Source: Ptychodera flava
Lineage: Eukaryota; Hemichordata; Enteropneusta; Ptychoderidae
DNA length: 64,000 bases
Assembly (NCBI RefSeq): GCF_041260155.1
Contig: NC_091930.1
Coordinates: forward strand, 15,384,656-15,448,655
Direction of reading: 5' to 3'
Shown here: one piece after another, positions 43,936 to 57,246 of the stretch
Numbering within the stretch: the first letter of the stretch is position 1
Layout of the letters: the number at the start of each line of letters is the position of its first letter
Translations under genes and position numbers: made by a program
The notes under the pieces: generated by a model
The model's input: the letters and a program-made list of their open reading frames with translations, nothing else
Databases searched by the model: none
What the model was told of the DNA's origin: nothing

Positions 43936-46900
43936 GTCTCATGATGTCTCCGGTGTTTGGCTTAATTGCTAATGAAACTTTTAATGTTAATTGTTTTCCA
44001 AGTCACTATCCAAGCATTTTAAGAGGGGTGATCTAAAAGGCCAGAACAGCCAATTTTGACCAACCGGGTTCAAGAACCCGGGAAAGGTGTTTAAAGTGTG
44101 CGATAGATGTGTTTACGACATAAGCATTACGAACAGTAGGATTAAGATAGGTATGAATAATCCAAACTGCCCAGTTTCTGTGTGGGGAAAAGTTGGAATG
44201 TTTGGATATTAATATCAATTAATACAATTGAACAAACGACCAAATATCCTTTTAATATGATGAACAAAAGCCAAAAATATCATAATTGTCCAGAATATTT
44301 AAAATATATTCTTTGATAAATAAATAATTAGTTCCAATTATTTCTACCTGTATGAGGACGCATAATAGCCTGCGAAATTAGGTTTTGCCAGTTCGCCAGT
44401 GGGTCCCAAGCAAAGCCTGAATTAATATTGATTTCAGAGGGTCATCTGATAAATGCAATTGTCTCGCTGCTGCAAAGGGTAGCATTACTACACTACCATC
44501 GTCACACTTTACGTAAGTTTCTTTGTGAATACTATTTTCTGCTCCTTTTTTTGCTTTTTATGGCTGCATTCTTCCTTCCTCGGCAATGTAAATTTCTCCA
44601 TCTCCTTGTAGCCGTTCCAGTATACCCATCTACACCTATTCCGACCTCTTTTATTGCGTCATCAGGTATACCTCGTTGGCTGCCACGTCCATTTCCATCG
44701 ACTTTATTTAATATTCGATTCATATTAACAGATTTAATATCAACAAGACCAGAACTTGCCCTCTTGTAGACCATATGCTCTGTTACTACATATACTTGTG
44801 TCCCAACTAATTAAACAAAAACCACTTTGATATATCGTCAGTAATGAGATCACTTTGCCTTGATTTATATCAGAAAGGTTTTTTCATTTGTATTGTAATT
44901 CAAATGCGGAATTCGAGCAATGGTGTAGATCTTTCCCCAAAATATTATAAGTTAATAAAAAGTAATTATAAAAAGTAACGTTTGCCCCTTTTTAATCTTA
45001 AGGATGTGTTGATAGTGATAGGTGGTTTGAACCCAGAACCGATTCTTTTAAAATATCGTTCATCTTGTTTACGGTACTTTCAATCCTTAGTAAATGAAAT
45101 AAAGAGAATGTGTTCTGAAAATTGGTAGCAAAAGACTGACATTGTTTGTAGATCTCTAGCATCCATACTATACAGACATAGAAAATTAAAGTATCACTGC
45201 AGTAAGTCAAATGTCTTTGTAATCAAGTAAATTGGATTCTGCTCTAACTCCCCCGTGGGGTCCGGCTTCCCCAGGTTTCGTTTTTTGAAGCACTTGACTG
45301 CCGAAGTGCATAAAAGTATTAAAAGCAGCATTATAACAGATTTTCTGATAGATATCACTATGTTATATAGGTCAATTTCCTCGATGACTGTTTATTTAAT
45401 TAGCCTGCTTAGAAGCTTCTAGAAGGTCATGTTTACAACAAGTGAAGATATTTTAGAACAGTAATTAACACATGATATAAATTATACATTGTTCTCATAG
45501 TTTTCTGGATAGAATCGCTCTAGTATAAATACAGGACGGCACAGATTATAGTTAAACTGTCAGGGTTCACGTCAGTGTTTACTTGAAGACATTTGGGATT
45601 TTTCAAGACCTTCACACTCACGCTGGATTTTCTCTGTGGACTCTGCAGGGTTGAGACCTATATCAAGCCTGCAGCCAGAGAAGACCCACGTTTTTTCTGC
45701 TGCATGATGTGCAACACTGCAAAGCAGATAATATTTTGATAAAAAACAAATGGCAGAATAACAAGGAATTTATGAAATAGGATTTCCGCGAGTTGTGTAC
45801 GCAATCCAGAAAACCCACTGTTGAAATACGGTACCGTAGCAAACATTGGCACAGGAAATGTGTTTTAAAATGGTACAGATATTGAATGGGAACACCAAAT
45901 TGGCTGATACATCTGTGTAAGAAAATTATATTTGAATAAAAATTTGTAATCTGAAAATAGTTTGTCTAACACATTGTTGAACTTTCAAAATATTTTCAAA
46001 TATAAAGTCTTTTTCCAAATTATTGTTTAATATATTGGTAAAGACTGAAATAGGTATGCTTATATATTGCTGACTAATTATATTATCCAATTTATTGAGA
46101 CATGTACAAATATCGTGACATGAATTTGAAAACAACAAAAATTTGGCAAAGTTATTTGCCAAACAGCGAATTTTAATCTGACCTAATCTTTAAACTGAAA
46201 GTGTCATTTGAAAGTTTAGGTCTTCTTTTATATGTCCACAGTGAGGAGAAAATGTATGTAAACTTGAACAGTCAGAGAAATGTACTTTTTCGAAACGCAA
46301 TAGAAATTCTGAAATTAATCCGGAACCTTTTAAGGTTGTTTTTGCACTCAGCTCTCTTGATACTAATTTAGGAGTTTTGTGCCGTACAAGCTGAGAAAAC
46401 TAGTTAGTGCTCTGCATTGTAATTTGCATTTGAATTACACCCTAAATTTAGCTATTAGTTTTAATAAGTCTTTTTTTTTAGAAAATCGCTGACTTCATCG
46501 CGTATTCTGTCGTAAAAGAAATTATGGGCTCATCCTCGAATGAACATTTCCTGAGCAATTTCGTTTGGTTTGAAATTATTTTGCTAGACTAAACCAAATT
46601 ACTGTAAATTTATTGCCTCAGTGCATTTTGAACTAAGCAATTTTTCATCAAGGCAGAATTCAAGCCAAGGGAATCTATAGAAGACCTTGATCAGGACACA
46701 TTTAATTCGCTCAGAAAAGACGACCTAATTACATTGCCAATTTTCTTATAGTAGAGTTAAGAAATCTGTAAGGAAGAGGGAAATCCAATAAAATATTGTA
46801 TCACATTAAGTAAGTTTTAAACAATTTTGGTTGTCTGCCTTTAACATTTACTATGTACTAAATGACAGTTCTTCACCTTCTTAACTTAAGGTAGATAAAT

Positions 46901-48140
46901 ACCAAATTGTTCTTTTTTCTGTCAAATTTTCAAAATTCTCTGAGAATACGCCTTGAATCAGGCCCATCATTGAGATGTGTCGCTAATTCATAATAAGTAA
47001 TGGTTTCCGTGTAATTCACGATTTTTAAAAATCAAAACAAATGCACGTGGCTATCCCGGTCAAATCGGGGAGCTTTTGTAAACATTGTGGACACATTTGC
47101 ATTGCTATTTGCATAATTCCCCTTGAGTGACACAGCGTTGCGTAATTTACATAGTGAGGTTGTTGGGCTGCTCCAAAATCCAGGATTACTCCCGCCTGTC
47201 AACAATAAACCGTAACAATAATGTTTGTTGAAGCCTAGCCCAATAAGTCAGTTTTCGACATACAGAAGTGTTTTCGCATACAGAAGTATTCCGCTAAACC
47301 CTACGGCTCAAACCTATGTGTTTTACCAGTATGTTTCACGTCTAAGCTTATCCATACCCAATAGAAATAAGACAACCAAAACTGTTCTCCATCCAACTTA
47401 CTATTACGACCTCAAACCCAAAAATACGTCCAATTCTGTTAACATTTTACATGTGAGTCGACACGCCACAAAGTTCAACACTCAAAATTCTTCGATCCTG
47501 CTCTGAATGAGACTTTTTCTGGTATATAATGTCGGTCAATACAATGTCTGACATTCAAAAACTGTTCCCAGAATCCCAACCTATGATGCCGAACACCAAA
47601 TTATTATGCCCGTTTCTGATTTTATTTTGCATACCTGCTAAAGTCCGACATCCAAAATTGTACCTGCTCCGAACTATTAATTGGAGCCGAAAAAACGAAC
47701 ATTCTGTTTTCTGATGCAGTGATTGTGTTTTACACATCGGTCAACCATGGTCAAACTCGGTAAAGTTCGCGTTGTAAGCTTATTATGCACCTTCCTCAAT
47801 GCATCTGAACGTAATCACAGTGAATAAAGATTACGTCCACGTACCTCACCAAGGTTTCAGTGTCGTGCTATTTCTGAAGTGGTGCGATGTCATACAATTT
47901 GACAGTATATCGGGCGACATCCCCCACGAACTCTTTTGAATTCCCCCGAATTGTGCGCGAAAAAATATGCCGACCTCTGCTCGGACCCGATCGGCAAACG
48001 TTGCCCGGGTAACACACGTCGATTTTTTTCTACATTACGTTCGAATGACCTTGCTTTGGTTTGGAATCTCCACCCACTGACCGGAGCTCAGAGCAATTCA
48101 AAAACCAGACCACGCTGAGAAGTGACGCTGGCCTATCCAC
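43936..48140. other. Long AT-rich stretch without a supported gene
   Basis: Frames at 44428-44774 (both strands), 44998-45210, 45658-45852, 45926-46162 and 47225-47714 have no recognisable domain and no convincing splice context. No repeat array seen. It may hold introns of an unseen gene. Confidence 0.45.
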
Positions 48141-48142
48141 TA

Positions 48143-48740
48143 GGGAGGTTTAGTTACACGAAATTACGTTCGATCAGTACGCGTAGCGTCTTTATCACGT
48201 GACAACCAGACGTCGCGTACGTGTAGAACAGACGTTCAGAACGTCAAACGACACTTCTACACGTAGTCATGAGTACGTGTAGTATTTTTTTAGATATTCT
48301 TGATGATTTCGCTAATTTAGACAAGAAACCTTGTAAAGTATTATTGCAAATTGGCAAACATCTTTGACATCATAATATTTTGAAGAGTTTGCACCAGCAC
48401 AAGAAGTACTTGCTTTGATTTCCTGACGTTAACGAACTGTTGAAGTCTCATTCCACTTTTTATCTAACGCCGCCACAAAGATTTCGATAAACCACATAAA
48501 TAACTAAATCAAAGAGAATTGGCCGCTTTAATTTGAGGATACAACGAGCTAAAATATTACTCTTGTAGAGAAATTAACGTTTCTTAAAACTTACACGAAT
48601 TTAGCATGTTTCTGAAAAAAAATACAGCAAAACTATCGGGAAGGCACAACTAAACTAAAAAATTCACACGTGAGCACGGATACGCGTACGTCATCGCGCG
48701 CCGTCAGACGTACACGTAATTACGTGTAACTAAACCTCTC
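48143..48740. mobile_element. 598-bp MITE with TA target duplication
   Basis: Left end gggaggtttagttacacg, right end cgtgtaactaaacctctc; the arms pair over about 26 bases (continuing into aattacg) and TA flanks both ends (48141-48142, 48741-48742), the target known for Tc1/mariner-type elements. The ends are GC-richer with several 'tacacgta' and 'cgtacgtg' palindromes (48206-48290, 48670-48725); the middle is AT-rich. No transposase frame. An older copy lies at 41845-42345. Confidence 0.85.
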
Positions 48741-48742
48741 TA

Positions 48743-50190
48743 GTGACTGCTCTCGTTATTCCGTACCTCAACGCAACGGGCAGCAGTCAAGAACGAACGA
48801 TGCCATTTTTGGTTTCAACATCATGGCGATATTTTATTTAGTGTTGAACCGAAGTACACGACCCGTATTTCATTATTTGTACAAAAACTAACGTTGTGGG
48901 TTTTTAAGAATAATGCATTCTGTTAATATCCCCGTGGTCACGGATTCCCAATCAACTTTCAGAACAAGTTGCCTTCGTAACTTTCCGAGGCTCGCGATCA
49001 AATTGTTGTTTGACCAAATGCGAAATGTCGGCGAATAAATTTTACGAGCCAAAAACAGACAGATAAATTTACGCGAGCCACACAACAAAATGGCTTTCAT
49101 CCTGCTGCTCCAGACAAGGCCACGGTCAGTGATCGTTGTCTGGCTCAGAACACACTTACAAAGCCAGAAAAATCGGAGAATATTACCGACTCATGTTTTT
49201 AACGGCACCGTTAGGTTCAGACTGTTTGCTTGAAAGTGGTTCGGAGATGTGACCCTTCAACAAAGTGGGTCACAAGCTTTCCTTTGATGCGAAGGTGCGT
49301 AGAGATTTACATGCATGAATAAATGACACCTCTGGTGAGACAAATTTTTGGCCTGTCTACAGCCTGGAAATTACATGGCCGAAAAGTTAGGTTGTGTGGC
49401 TGGGACAGCTATCGCTACATAATTTAAATTTACATGTATAATGAACTGTTTGTTGATGGCAGGATAAAGTTACTCCGCTACTCGTCAAAATACGGAAACA
49501 TTTTTCGGTACCCACCAAACTTCGTATGATAACCCTAATTATACAAGTAAGCTTACGCTATATCTCGAAAATACCCATAGTTATGGTTGGAGGATGAACT
49601 AGCCGCCTTGCGGTGCTTGACGTCTTTTTAGTCATTTATTAGATTACTTCTCACAACTTGTGAACAATAAACAATTAGTCCGATAGTATCATGTCTATAG
49701 CGTTGCAGTCTTTATCTGGGGAACGCAGGCAAGCTTATTTACATATGAATTTAGGACACGCCCGATATCAGTAATGACTGCTGACGTCATTGTTTTTGCC
49801 CGGTGAAGCCATTCGCTGTGGCGACGTGCCGAAACGAAGGCTCCAAAAATCGGTAGTTTTCCGCGATTTATTTTATTTTCCTCGGAAGTTTTCTTTGAAC
49901 AACTGTCATTCCCGATCGAAATTATCACTAGGTAACAAAATATGCCTGCGTTTAGGTTAATGCACGTTTAATTATCAAATGCCGTGGCGTCGAAGTAACA
50001 AAACAGGTTTTTTGCGTTTTTCTCGAATTCAATGTGTGAATGAGGTAGCCTTCTTTGGCACCTCGTCAATTCACCAGCTGCTTGAAATTCACACAGTCGA
50101 TCGGAAACATAATGAACTCAAAATCCATGTCTGGGATTTCCTTTATATGCCTTTGTTTTTTGTTATGGTCTCTTGAAGGTGTTAGACTAG
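48743..50190. other. Gene-free stretch before the LTR element
   Basis: The minus-strand frame at 49695-49928 is protein-like in part (MIISIGNDSCSKKTSEENKI, then FGAFVSARRHSEWLHRAKTM) and CpG-richer, but has no recognised domain. Nothing else seen. Confidence 0.4.
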
Positions 50191-50196
50191 GGTGCT

Positions 50197-51438
50197 TGTT
50201 GAGGCCAAATTTCTAAGTAAAGTTTTGTAGTATAGCGCCCTCTTTTCTCTATAACTTTCAATGCTCTTTGGTTTGTGCTGACCTTTGACCCCTGGTCAGC
50301 ACGCCATGCTTTTCTTTGTTTTTGTGTGAAGTGAAACAGATTTGTTTCTTCGACTTGTAAACTTGATGGTTTGATGCATCAAGTTAAAGGTTTCAAGATA
50401 CAGTAATGGTATGTAGTAGTCTAATATCGACGATGTTTACTACGATGTGTTTTTGAGAGTACATCTGACGATACTGAGTAATTCTGGGCGATTTTTTCTG
50501 TGTATTGGGTCCGGCCATGTGACTAGCTCCGGTCAGCTCATGGCAGTTTCACGGATGGTTTATGTGTTTACATTCTACGCTAAAAAGACATTCAAAATTA
50601 CGTATTTGAGTATGGGTTTCGCGTTGTGCAACCCATCAGGCATTTTAGTACAAGTATGTGCGGCAAATTTGTTACTGTGTATGTATTACCCAGCTCTGCT
50701 TGAAAGTTTCACATGCTGAAAAATGGTATATTTGCCATATGTAAATGCCTTGACACTACTTGTGTGTATCTGATTTATAAGCCACTTTTTTATTATTTTA
50801 CTTTTCCAGTGTGTATCTGATTTATAAGCCACTTTTTGATTATTTTACTTTTCCAGTGTGTATAAGACGGTCAAGATACTTTGGCAGAGTATAGATGTTA
50901 GTCCCTTTGATTGGTGGTGTTGGGAATTGTTTCGGTGAGAATTAGTTTATTCTTATGTCATTTGTTATACATATATCACTCTGTTTCATAGTATAGTCTC
51001 AGGACGCTGCTTTACAAGTTAAACAGGGTCATGCTTAATCAGTTCAGAAGACGACCCAGTAAGAACGCATTATGAAAGCACCAGATTTAATGTATTTTAC
51101 TATTTTCAATGCAAAGAAAGCCATAGACAGTAAACTATGGGGATGATGTCATACTGGTGTATGAAGTAAATTGAAGTTTTGATTTATTTCGATATGAGGT
51201 ACTTCAAGCGGACCACCCTGTGTGGTTGTTGTAGAGGATTCATTTTGATGGGTATTTCTTTGATATTGGCATAACAGTCAGGTACACATACTTAGTAATT
51301 TTCCTTTGTGTATTTTTTTCAGTAAATCTTATCGTACTGTATTGTGACGTATTGTGTTATTTGGTCAATGTGCATCAAAGACAATGTATCCCTGAAGTTT
51401 GAGCTTCCATGTTTTCATTGTGGTGAAAGGGGCGTACA
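50197..51438 (+). repeat. 5' LTR of the BEL/Pao element
   Basis: Matches 57247-58489 nearly end to end. It contains a ~50-bp internal tandem duplication (gtgtatctgatttataagcc twice, at about 50762-50862), present in both LTRs. Confidence 0.95.
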
Positions 51439-51487
51439 TCTTCATCTTCATTAATGAAACAATTCTGTTGGAGGGATATTCTTCAAA

Positions 51488-53200
51488 ATGGAAGAGGAGA
51501 AAAGATCTAGGACGCTAACTCCCAAGGGGCAAGAGTATGCCAAAGAGGTAAAGTACAAGGCTCTTGGAGAAGCATGGAGAAGTCTGAAGTCTGTATCAGA
51601 GGAGATAAAATCTCTGATAGCAGAAAATCCGCCGATAGAAAGTGCCAAGGACTCTTACACTAAGTGGATGGATAAATATGAGCAATTTTTGAATGCCAAT
51701 GATAAGTATTGTGCGTTATTGCAGAAGATGCTCGTGCTGAACACTTTGAACGTTGGTATGAAGAAAAGGATGTTTGGATAACAAATGTGAAATCCAAAAT
51801 AGAGAACTGGTTTTCAAGTAAGTCAGAGGAGCAACAAGCTATCAGACCAGCAGGGTCCTCAGTCACCAAGGCAGGATCTTTGGCAAATTCTAAAACATCA
51901 ATGAAAAGCAAGATGTCTTCAGTGAAATTAGCAGAAAAGGCTAAAGAATTGGAGTTACAAGAAATAGAGAAATTAATAAAAGATAAGCAAGCTCTTGAAA
52001 AGAAGTTGAAATTGTTGGAAATAGAACTACAGCACCAAGCAGAGTCACATGAGGTTCAGACAAAGTTAGCAGTGTCTAGAGCTAAAAGTCAGCTGCTAGA
52101 CGAAATTGAAAGTGATATTGACAGCCAGTCTGTTGGCAGTGAAAACAGTGAGAACAATGTTACAAGTGAAAAGCATGAGCCTTCAAACCAGCGTCATCAG
52201 AATGACCGTATGGAAAATAAGACAATGTCAAAGGTTGAAGTGATGCCTAAGAAATCAAAGGTCCCTGACAAGGTGCTCAGCGATGTTTTGATTGAAATAC
52301 AGAAGCCGAAACTTGAAATAACAAAGTTTGATGGTGACTGTTTAACCTACAACAAGTTCATGCGTCAATTTAAATTTAGGATAGAGGGACTATGCTCGAA
52401 TGATTAGAAGATAGCTTATCTAGAGCAATTCACTACAGGTGAAGCTCATTGTATTGTGGTTGGTTTCTCATACCTTGATGCTGATATCGGCTACCCAGCT
52501 GCAATGAAAGAGCTGAATAGAAGATATGGTGATCCTGAGGTAATTGCTAATTCATATGTGAAGAAGGTGTTATCCTGGCCACCTATTCGAGCAGACGATC
52601 CAAAAGCCCTTGATGAGTTTACAGTGTTTTTGAAAGAATGTGAAGCTGCTACCCGTTGTGTTGGTAGTTTTGGTGTGCTTGACTATTCAGAGAACTTGAA
52701 GCACATTGTTCAAAATTGCCTATCCACATGCATGATCGGTGGAGAAGTGTTGTCCACAGTCTCCGTGAGAAGCAAAAGAGAATTGGTTTCAATGACCTTG
52801 TAAAGTTCTTCCAGTTAGAAGCAACCAAGCTTAATGATCCAATTTATGGGAGAGATAACTTGGTTTCGGACAAAAGACAGAAAAGGGACCGCACACAGCG
52901 CAAGGTTGTTGCTGCAACAAATGTTGAGAATGGTGGTCTGAAGTGTTGGTGTTGTGATGGACCACATTGCCTAGCCAGCTGTTCAAAACTTGAGACGATG
53001 ACCCTGAAAGACAGGAGAGACCTGGTGAGAAAATTGAAAGTGTGTTTCAAGTGTTTCAGAAAGGGACATGTTGCAACTAGATGCAAATCAAAGATAACTT
53101 GTGATGTGTGTAATGGTAATCACCACAAAGTTTTACATGACTTCAATCAACAAAAGGAGCAGAAGAGTGACAACCAACCTACCAAAAGTGCAATGACTGC
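51488..53200 (+). pseudogene. BEL/Pao Gag region
   Basis: Contains a Glu/Lys-rich coiled coil (about 51900-52080), a DUF1759-type Gag core (about 52270-52800) and cysteine-rich zinc knuckles (about 52940-53140). Part of a decayed element. Confidence 0.85.
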
Positions 53201-53239
53201 TGATCAGCCAATGAGTGCTCATGCTGCAAGTGGTGCTGG

Positions 53240-53690
53240 TTGTACTATGCCAATTGTTCCAGTGAAGGTGATTTTAGGGTCTAAGACAGAAAGATGTAAT
53301 GCATTTTTAGATCCTGGGAGTAATGTATCGTTCTGCACTGAAGGTTTAGCGCAGAAGTTGCAGGCAGCTGGTAACAGGATGACTCTTACCATGAGGACAT
53401 TGGGTGCTCCATGTGAAATTCCGACACGAGTGATATCTGGTATGAAGATAGAGGCCATCAATGGTGAAGGGGTTCCAGTGCAACTGCCTCCTATATTTAC
53501 AAAGGCAAGTTTACCTGTTGAGGAGTGGCACATACCTTCACAGAGGGATATTTCTGCCTGGGAACACCTCAGCAATATTGACCTCCCTAGACTGAAGATC
53601 AACAGCAGTATTGATCTGCTTATTGGCAACAATGTTCCAGCAGCCTATGCACCTATAGATATGAAGACAGGCCCACCAGGAAGTCCTTAT
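53240..53690 (+). pseudogene. BEL/Pao aspartic protease region
   Basis: Retropepsin-like region with a CNAFLDPGSNVSFC signature, placed between the zinc knuckles and the reverse transcriptase as in the family. Part of a decayed element. Confidence 0.75.
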
Positions 53691-53949
53691 GCTACAAAGA
53701 CTCCTCTAGGATGGGTTGCATGGGGTGTTAAGAAGACTGGAAAGGGGAAGAATTGTAGCAATTTTGTCATTGCTGACAGTAGTCTGGAGAAGTTGTATAA
53801 ACAAAGTCTGAACTATGACTTCCCAGAGAGAAGAGTAGATGATAGAAGAGAGATGTCCTGGGCGGACAAGCGTTTTATGGAGGTGATGGATAGTTCTTGC
53901 AAGATGGTTAATGGTCATCACCAGGTGGATCTTCCTCTCAGAGATCAAA

Positions 53950-54800
53950 ATGTGAGATTACCCAATAACCGACAGAAGGCAGAACAACGCTTGAAAGGTC
54001 TGCAAGTGAAAATGGGTAAGAATCCCCAATTCAAAGTAGATTATATAGACTTCATGGAGAAAGTAATTGCCAGTGGATATGCAGAAGAAGTATCAGATGG
54101 AGAGAAACCAACGTAGGGAAGAGAGTGGTATATACCACATCATGGGGTGTACCACCCAAGAAAGCCAGATAAGATCAGAGTGGTGTTTGATTGTGCGGCA
54201 AAGTGCGGTGGGATATCCCTGAATGATGTTCTGCTTCCTGGTCCAAATCTGATGAATGATTTTCAGGGAGTGCTGATGAGGTTTAGAGAGTATCCAGTAG
54301 CCTTCTCGAGTGACATTGAGTGCATGTTCTATCAAGTGAAAGTGCCTGAGAGTCAACGAGACCTGCTGAGATTTTTGTGGTGGCCAAAGGGCGATATGAG
54401 TCAGAAGCCTAAGGTGTACCGTATGGGTGTGCATCTGTTTGGAGCGGTATCTGCACCATCATGCTGTAATTATAGCCTCAGAAGAACTGGTACAGACAAC
54501 AAATGTAATGCCAGTCAAGAGGCAGTCAACACTCTACATAATAATTTCTACATGGATGATGGACTTAAGTCAGTTGCAGATGTTGAAAGAGCCATTCACT
54601 TGGTAAGTGAACTGAAGACTTTGTGCAAGGAAGGCGGCTTTAACCTAACCAAGTGGTCGAGTAATGAGAGAGAGGTGTTGAAGGAAATCCCAGTGATGGA
54701 TCGAGCTAAAGAGCTGATGGACCTAGACCTGGAATCATCGCAGCTTCCTATAGAGAGAACACTTGGGGTGTTATGGAATGCAGAGACGGATGAGTTCCAA
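53950..54800 (+). pseudogene. BEL/Pao reverse transcriptase region
   Basis: Palm motif FYMDDGLKS and the surrounding pattern ([32 protein letters not shown]) are those of BEL/Pao reverse transcriptases. Part of a decayed element. Confidence 0.92.
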
Positions 54801-55049
54801 TTTAGGTGCCAAATAAAGAAGACAGAGGGGACAAGAAGGGCCATGCTGTCTGTATTAAGCTCGATCTATGATCCTTTGGGGTTTATAGCACCCCTTCTCA
54901 TTCCTGCAAAGACTGTACTTCAAGAGATGTGCAAACAAGAAGCTGGATGGGATGACGAACCAAGTGATGATATATTTAGAAAGTGGCAGACCTGGAAAAC
55001 GAGCATCCAAGACTTGGAAGAAGTAAAGATTCCTCGATGCTATGTGCCA

Positions 55050-55535
55050 GCAGAATTCGGAAAGGTGACACACAGGGAGTTGCATGCCTTTGCTGATGCC
55101 AGCGAAATCGGATATGGTTGTGTTATCTACTTAAGACAGGTCAATGCAAATGGAGACATACATTGTTCATTTGTCTTTGCCAAGGCAAGAGTGACTCCTT
55201 TGAAGAAGGTCACTATACCACGATTGGAACTTACGGCTGCGACATTAGCGGTGAGAACGGTCGCTATAGTTCAAAGAGAGTTAGACTTTAAGATTGACAA
55301 GACTCTGTACTGGACAGACAGCACAGCAGTTCTGAAATATATCATGAATGATAAAGCAAGATACCACACCTTTGTTGCAAACCGTGTGCAGATCATCAGA
55401 GAAGCTTCAGTTCCTGAGCAGTGGCACTACGTGGATACCAAGGTGAATCCTGCGGACTTGGCATCAAGAGGTGTTAAGACGACCAGAGAGCTGAATGACA
55501 GTGATTGGCTTTGCGGACCAGACTTTCTGTGACAG
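55050..55535 (+). pseudogene. BEL/Pao RNase H region
   Basis: Phrases [35 protein letters not shown] and [12 protein letters not shown] are typical of the family's RNase H. Part of a decayed element. Confidence 0.9.
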
Positions 55536-55899
55536 AAGGAAGATGAATGGCCGGAGCAAGTGATTTCCATGCAGATGGAGGAGAATGATCCAGAAGTGAA
55601 GACTAGCTGTGTGACCATTCAGTCTGATGATACTTCAGTCATTGATTCTTTGGTGACAAGAATCTCTGGTTGGTGGAAGTTAAAGAGAGTGGTGTCCTGG
55701 GTCATCTTGGCTAAGGAAAGTTTTTGAAGTTGGAAGATTAGAAAAGAAAGTGGAAGAATCTGTTCTGAGCCTGACTCTAAAGATGTTAAATGAGAGTAAT
55801 GTAGCAATAGTGAAGGCCATTCAAAATGAGGCATATACTGAAGAGATGGAAGCTTTGTCCAAGGGCAAGACAGTCTGTAAAAGAAGTCAGCTTTTCAAA

Positions 55900-57140
55900 T
55901 ACCATCCAATGTTGACTGATGAGGGTCTTATCCATGTTGGTGGCAGACTTAATTAAGCAGACCTACCCTATGAAACAAAGCATCCATTATAGTATTACCA
56001 AAGTACGCAAAGGTATCAGTCATGATTGTCAAAGATGTCCATTCCACTGTTGGCCATTTGGGAAGAAATGCCATATTGTCAAAAGTGAGGGAGAGGTACA
56101 GGATTCATGGAGCGAGCCAGTTGGCGAAGAGAGTTGTTAGGAATTGTGTCACATGCTGGCGATATCAAGCAGTGCCTTGTGAACAGATGATGGCCGACTA
56201 GCCAGCAGATAGAGTTGAGGCGGAGGTATCAGCATTTATGTTCTGTGGTATGGACTATTTTGGTCCTATGATGGTGCGCAGAGGAAGATCTGAGGTGAAG
56301 CAGTATGGTGTTATATTTACCTGCTTATCTTCAAGAGCTGTACACTTAGAAGTTGCAGATTCATTGGAGACTGATGCATGCATTAATGCCAATTGTAGAT
56401 TTGTGGCAAGAAGAGGTCCTGTCAGGAGTATCCGTTCTGACAATGGCACAAATTTAGTAGGGTCAGAGAAGGAGCTGAGACAGATGCTTGAAAGGTTAGA
56501 CCAGTCTAAGATGAATGATGTGTTGTGCGTAGAAGGAGTTGAGTGGCATTTCAACCCCCCTACAGCCTCGCACTTTGGTGGAGTGTGGGAGAGGATGATC
56601 CGCACGACCAGGAAGATCTTGTTCAGTCTGTTTAGAGAACAGCCCCGTATAGTAGATGATGAGACGCTCAGTACTGTATTCTGTGAGGCTGAGAACATAA
56701 TCAACAATAGACCATTGACTACAACATCATCAGATCCTAATGATTTGTTGCCGCTGACACCTAACATGTTAATACACCCACAAGCGAAAGTACTTAGTTC
56801 GCCGGGAGTGTTTGAGAAGAATGACATTTATGCAAGGAAACGTTGGCGTCAAGCTCAATACTTGGTCGATGTATTTTGGTTCCGCTGGAGAAAGGAGTAT
56901 TTGGTTACCCTACAGCAGAGATCCAAGTGGCAAAAACAAAGACGCAATGTGGAAGTTGGAGATATTGTGCTCATTGTTGACAAGTCCGTGCCCCGAAATA
57001 GTTGGCTGATGGGAGTAGTTGAGATGACTTTCAAAGACAAGAAAGGAGATGTGAGGTCATGCAGAGTGAAGACAAAGACATCAACTCTAGAAAGACCAGT
57101 CGCAAAATTGTGCATTCTCGTCGAGGCAGAGATGAAATAA
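55900..57140 (+). pseudogene. BEL/Pao integrase region and carboxy domain
   Basis: Integrase core phrases (DYFGPMMVRRGRSEVKQYGV; FTCLSSRAVHLEVADSLETD; SDNGTNLVGSEKELR; HFGGVWERMIRTTRKIL) are followed by a carboxy domain (GDIVLIVDKSVPRNSWLMGV) of the DUF5641 type. Part of a decayed element. Confidence 0.92.
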
Positions 57141-57246
57141 ATACCTTCGGATTGTGTGATATATTTGAACATCTGACTATTGACAGCCAAAAATTTGGTC
57201 TCTTTGTATATTTGGAATTGCTAGAGTCGCAATTCAGGGGCGGGAG

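Noticed and set aside
47225-47737. Overlapping frames of 60-93 codons
   Set aside because: No domain or codon pattern; typical of chance frames in this composition.
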